64,000 bases of DNA from Branchiostoma floridae (lineage: Eukaryota > Chordata > Leptocardii > Amphioxiformes > Branchiostomatidae), in NCBI RefSeq assembly GCF_000003815.2, contig NC_049980.1:12158591-12222590 (forward strand). Direction: 5' to 3'. Shown piece by piece: positions 60,661 through 64,000 of the stretch. How positions within the stretch are numbered: the first letter of the stretch is position 1; each line of letters starts with the position of its first letter. Position numbers and translations under genes: made by a program. Below the pieces are notes generated by a model. The model saw only the letters and a program-made list of their open reading frames with translations. It was not told the DNA's origin and did not search any database.

Positions 60661-62336
60661 TTAACATATAAAGTTACATTTGTTCAGTGTTTAGTGATGC
60701 GCAGATAGATGCTGAAGATATCGCTCATGAAACTGTGAATTCAGGTCTAAGTGAAACAGGAAGGTCAGTCAAATGGGGCAAATATGATCAGAACATGATA
60801 GAATGCGGATGGAATGGCCCTCCTCAGCGCAATCTCCAACAAATCAGCACCAAGGAGAGATACATTCGATCTCAGTGCGGCTTTATCAATTCTCTGATGT
60901 CCGAATTGTTCTAGCATTGAGCGGGTGTAGCAAATTCTCCCTTCTCCATTATTTTACTTGGAAGCGCGAAAGGCTTTTTTAAATCAGGAGCAGAGAGAGA
61001 CACAGAGAAACTGAGAGGGGCAGAGAGTCGACAGACAGACTAAAATGGGATTCCCTGTCTTGCTGAGCAGAATGACTTGCAAAGGGCACCACCAGTGACA
61101 CTAATCATTATCGGATCTAAGAAGAAAGCTTGAGACACCACATCTCAAACCTAATCGGAAATGCATATCTTTATTACAGGGAATTTAAAAAAAACATCCA
61201 TAAGATTTGATAGAAAACGCTTCAGGGTCTTTTTTTTTTCTCTTCATGTCTGCATCATGATCATAGCTCATGTCACATGCTCTGATTCAAACATACATTT
61301 TCTTGGTTCAGCGTTGAGTTTGATGCGTAGCTTTCTGAGTGACTTGATTTGCGTGGGAGCGCGGTTCTACAGATTGCATTAGACTGTAGTGCGTCAGGGC
61401 GACTGGTTACCATGACAACACCAGTGTGGGTAATTACACCAGCTATTCACGCCAAGACCCGACTGTTATGGAAAACGATGTTTTTTTACATCTCAATCTA
61501 TTTTCCAATCACGTGGAATATATCAGAAATTGGACAGATTCATAAAAGATTCCATCTGGTTGACTTATCACAAATTTTACTTGTTCGGCTTAGGCAAATA
61601 AATATTGTGTAAACTTACGAGCACGATTTTGAAAGAGTAGGTAGGGGTTCTCTCTTTTCCAAAGAGATACAACCAAAGCAAAGAGCTTTTTATAATGGAA
61701 GACTGAAATACATTATATAGTATATTGTAGAAGCACATTATTCTTTTGAAACAGAAATAGGAAGAACACGTTGAAAACGACCCGATTCTAGAATTTTTTC
61801 ATCTCTCCGACGTCAGACCGGAAATTCTATGTTCATTGCCAACGGCACTAACCCCCCCGGCATTGAGCCGTGCAGCTTATACAGTTTGAGCATGTAATAT
61901 TTCTCAGTGACTGTTAATCCAATGGAAAGTATCACTTTAGGCGTATGGGTGCCAGAACGTGTTACAACATTGGGTTCAACCTCCTTGCTGAAGAGCCAAG
62001 TATAAATCGAATTTCACAAGCAGCTACTGTAAACCACCAGGCGGCACCGCCCCGGGGGTATAGCATAAGTGAACTTGAAAGGCTGTCGGTGCAAACGATA
62101 ATGGTTTTTTATTTATACAAGTGACTCTTCATGCGAACAGGTAGTAACATGGCCACTCAGTCATAATGTCCATTAGTCTGTAACATCATGCTCCAGGTTT
62201 AGTACATCATAACCTTTATACACTGCCCTCGTCTTCGTGTTGTGTACGAAGGTTTTATTTTCGGTGTCTCTGGAATCTGGAAATTTGTGTTCTTCTATGT
62301 ACGTACTTAGTCGAATACAGTACAGTGACACGATGA

Positions 62337-62427
62337 GTGTGTGTGTGTGGGGGGGGGGGGGGGGGCGTTAGTGTAACCGGAGACTGGTAGGGTGTAAAGT
62401 CCGGGTCCTTTACATCCTGCCAGTCTC
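62337..62427. repeat. GT/G-run followed by a short hairpin
   Basis: A GTGTGTG tract leads into about 16 consecutive G (62350-62366). GAGACTGGTAGGGTGTAAAG (62380-62399) then pairs with CTTTACATCCTGCCAGTCTC (62408-62427), with few mismatches and an 8-nt loop. The role is unknown. Confidence 0.6.
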
Positions 62428-64000
62428 ACAATGGCTTTCCAATGGTAAAGGCACCGGTAATAACGGAGAGTTAATGTCCTTGGTCTATCTGCTGCCTCTT
62501 AGTGTTTTGGTAGTTTCGTATTTTACATATGCTAGTCACATTCACCATACAGTAACAGGAAGCGATCAACGGAAGCATATAGTGTTATACTTATTTGTGT
62601 AATTTATGATATACAGTTAAACAAGACACGTGAGAAACCTGATATTTCACGGCAACGTGAGAGCTTCAAACTCGTGTTTGTTTTCTCCCCGGTACCGGTA
62701 GCTAATTATGAGAGAAAACGTATCAGCCAAGGATTGCCGGAAAGGATATACATGCAGCCTCCATTGATGTGTGTATAAGGTATTCTACATAGCCATTGGC
62801 CGTCGAAAAGGAAATAACAAGACGATAAGCCTTTGATACACGGCTCTAGCTGGAAGTATATGAACTTTATCCTCACCGCACGATAGATTCTCCATCAGTG
62901 ACTCTTTGGCTTTAGGCAAAACCATTTATGTTACAGATTCCCAGCGTGATTATGAGTGCTCACATAGCTAGATTTTGTTGCTGTCAGAAAATAATGGATC
63001 TCTTAAGGGTACCAGATTGTTATGTTGTACAATGATCTTACGGTTGGTGGGACGAGGAACATTATATCAACCACATCACTGTGTACACATCTAAGTTATA
63101 CTTGATAGATATAGTAAAATACCTTGACCAATAGTCAGACATTTGTCGTAGCATATCCAAAAAAATTCCAATCTTACCTTCAGTAATTCATTGATCAACA
63201 CGTAGTAAGAAATGATCTCATGGTTTTAAATGTAATTATATAAAATCCCTGCCCCAGTTAATCGTGATTATGACGGCAAGTGTTTCACGCTTATGTAAAT
63301 TACTGACATTTCACATACCTCCGGGTATTTTCCTGCTATGACTTTCATCAAATTAATGGCTGAAACAAAATTGTAACGGAAATGAAGATTCATTAATGTA
63401 ACATTAAGGACAGTGACTTGTTGCTTGGAACTTCCTCTGTAACTATATACAGGCAATGGAGAATCACTGGTGGAAGATTGTTGTTCATCAGACTTCTTTC
63501 AGTCCACATGACGACCGGGTGAGTCAACATGACGGTCGGGCATTCCACAATTTGTCGCTAGGTGGCGCATCTGTATTGCTGTTGACGCTAACCTGACCGC
63601 CAACGACTATGTTGAAAAAGGTAATACGAGGACGCAAACGAGTTTTGTTGCAACGCGATGAAAGTTTTTATTCGCCAGTGGTGGGTTCTTATCACAACTA
63701 CTTTACGATGGATCGACACGCAAATCGCAGGCTTTCTTTGCCGTAATTCGCCCCTGGAGTACTGTATTTTCCTTGTTACTGGTGATCACGCAGTTGCCGC
63801 AAACGCCTTCCTGAAGTACAAGTGCGCGGGTCTATGTGGAGATGACAGTGCATTAGGCGGTTGACATGCAACGCTAATGGATCTTCACGGCTGAAAAAGA
63901 CACATTTTAACTTGAAAATTAGGACAATTAGGTCCTCGGGGAGTTATAAACGACCTTAATGTGAACTCAGACAATGCGACAAAGTGGATGAAAGCACAAT

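Larger units (their letters stand above)
57507..64000. other. Gene-free region downstream of neurensin
   Basis: It should begin with the neurensin 3' UTR. Open frames here are short, overlap on both strands and lack recognisable motifs. A TTAA-flanked MITE (60138-60660), a G-run (62350-62366) and a hairpin (62380-62427) are the only structures I can support. Confidence 0.5.

Overview
The window is animal nuclear DNA, most likely from a cephalochordate (amphioxus, Branchiostoma-like). The genes are intron-rich with GT-AG splicing, their products are bilaterian or chordate (RPS12, tektin-2, ATRAID, neurensin), and the introns and spacers are full of small DNA transposons, foldback elements and non-LTR retrotransposon pieces. 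Three runs of N (3469-3969, 54921-55020, 57202-57328) are assembly gaps. The genus is an inference from repeat character and gene content, not a search result.

Five genes can be rebuilt exon by exon with intact frames. (1) RPS12, + strand, coding 4883-29737: a 132-residue ribosomal protein spread over 25 kb, with a last intron of 14.6 kb. (2) ATRAID, - strand, 34692-30697: 8 exons, 239 residues, convergent with RPS12. (3) TEKT2 (tektin-2), + strand, 36581-40016: 7 exons, 430 residues, divergent from ATRAID; the shared upstream region has an RFX X-box-like site and paired CCAAT boxes. (4) A coiled-coil gene resembling KNSTRN (small kinetochore-associated protein), - strand, 47889-41600: 11 exons, 321 residues, convergent with TEKT2. 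(5) A neurensin (NRSN1/NRSN2-like), + strand, 52592-57506, whose last exon is present twice around a gap.

Mobile DNA dominates the rest. A 3.6 kb Mutator-like element with very long terminal inverted repeats and a 9-bp target duplication fills RPS12 intron 1 (5496-9079). In RPS12 intron 4 a 5'-truncated L1/Tx1-like retrotransposon with a still-open reverse transcriptase frame sits inside a hAT-type element, and both target duplications are readable. Two same-orientation copies of a 1.06 kb TIR element bracket neurensin exon 1. Other items are perfect-TIR MITEs, a TTAA-flanked MITE, a family with hAT-like ends, LINE 3' remnants, and dispersed tails carrying a hammerhead-ribozyme-like motif.

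The spacers 1-4689, 47890-52591 and 57507-64000 show no gene I can support. Several blocks inside RPS12 intron 4 look unusually constrained or coding-like on the sequence alone. They are the best candidates for an unrecognised nested gene or conserved regulatory DNA.
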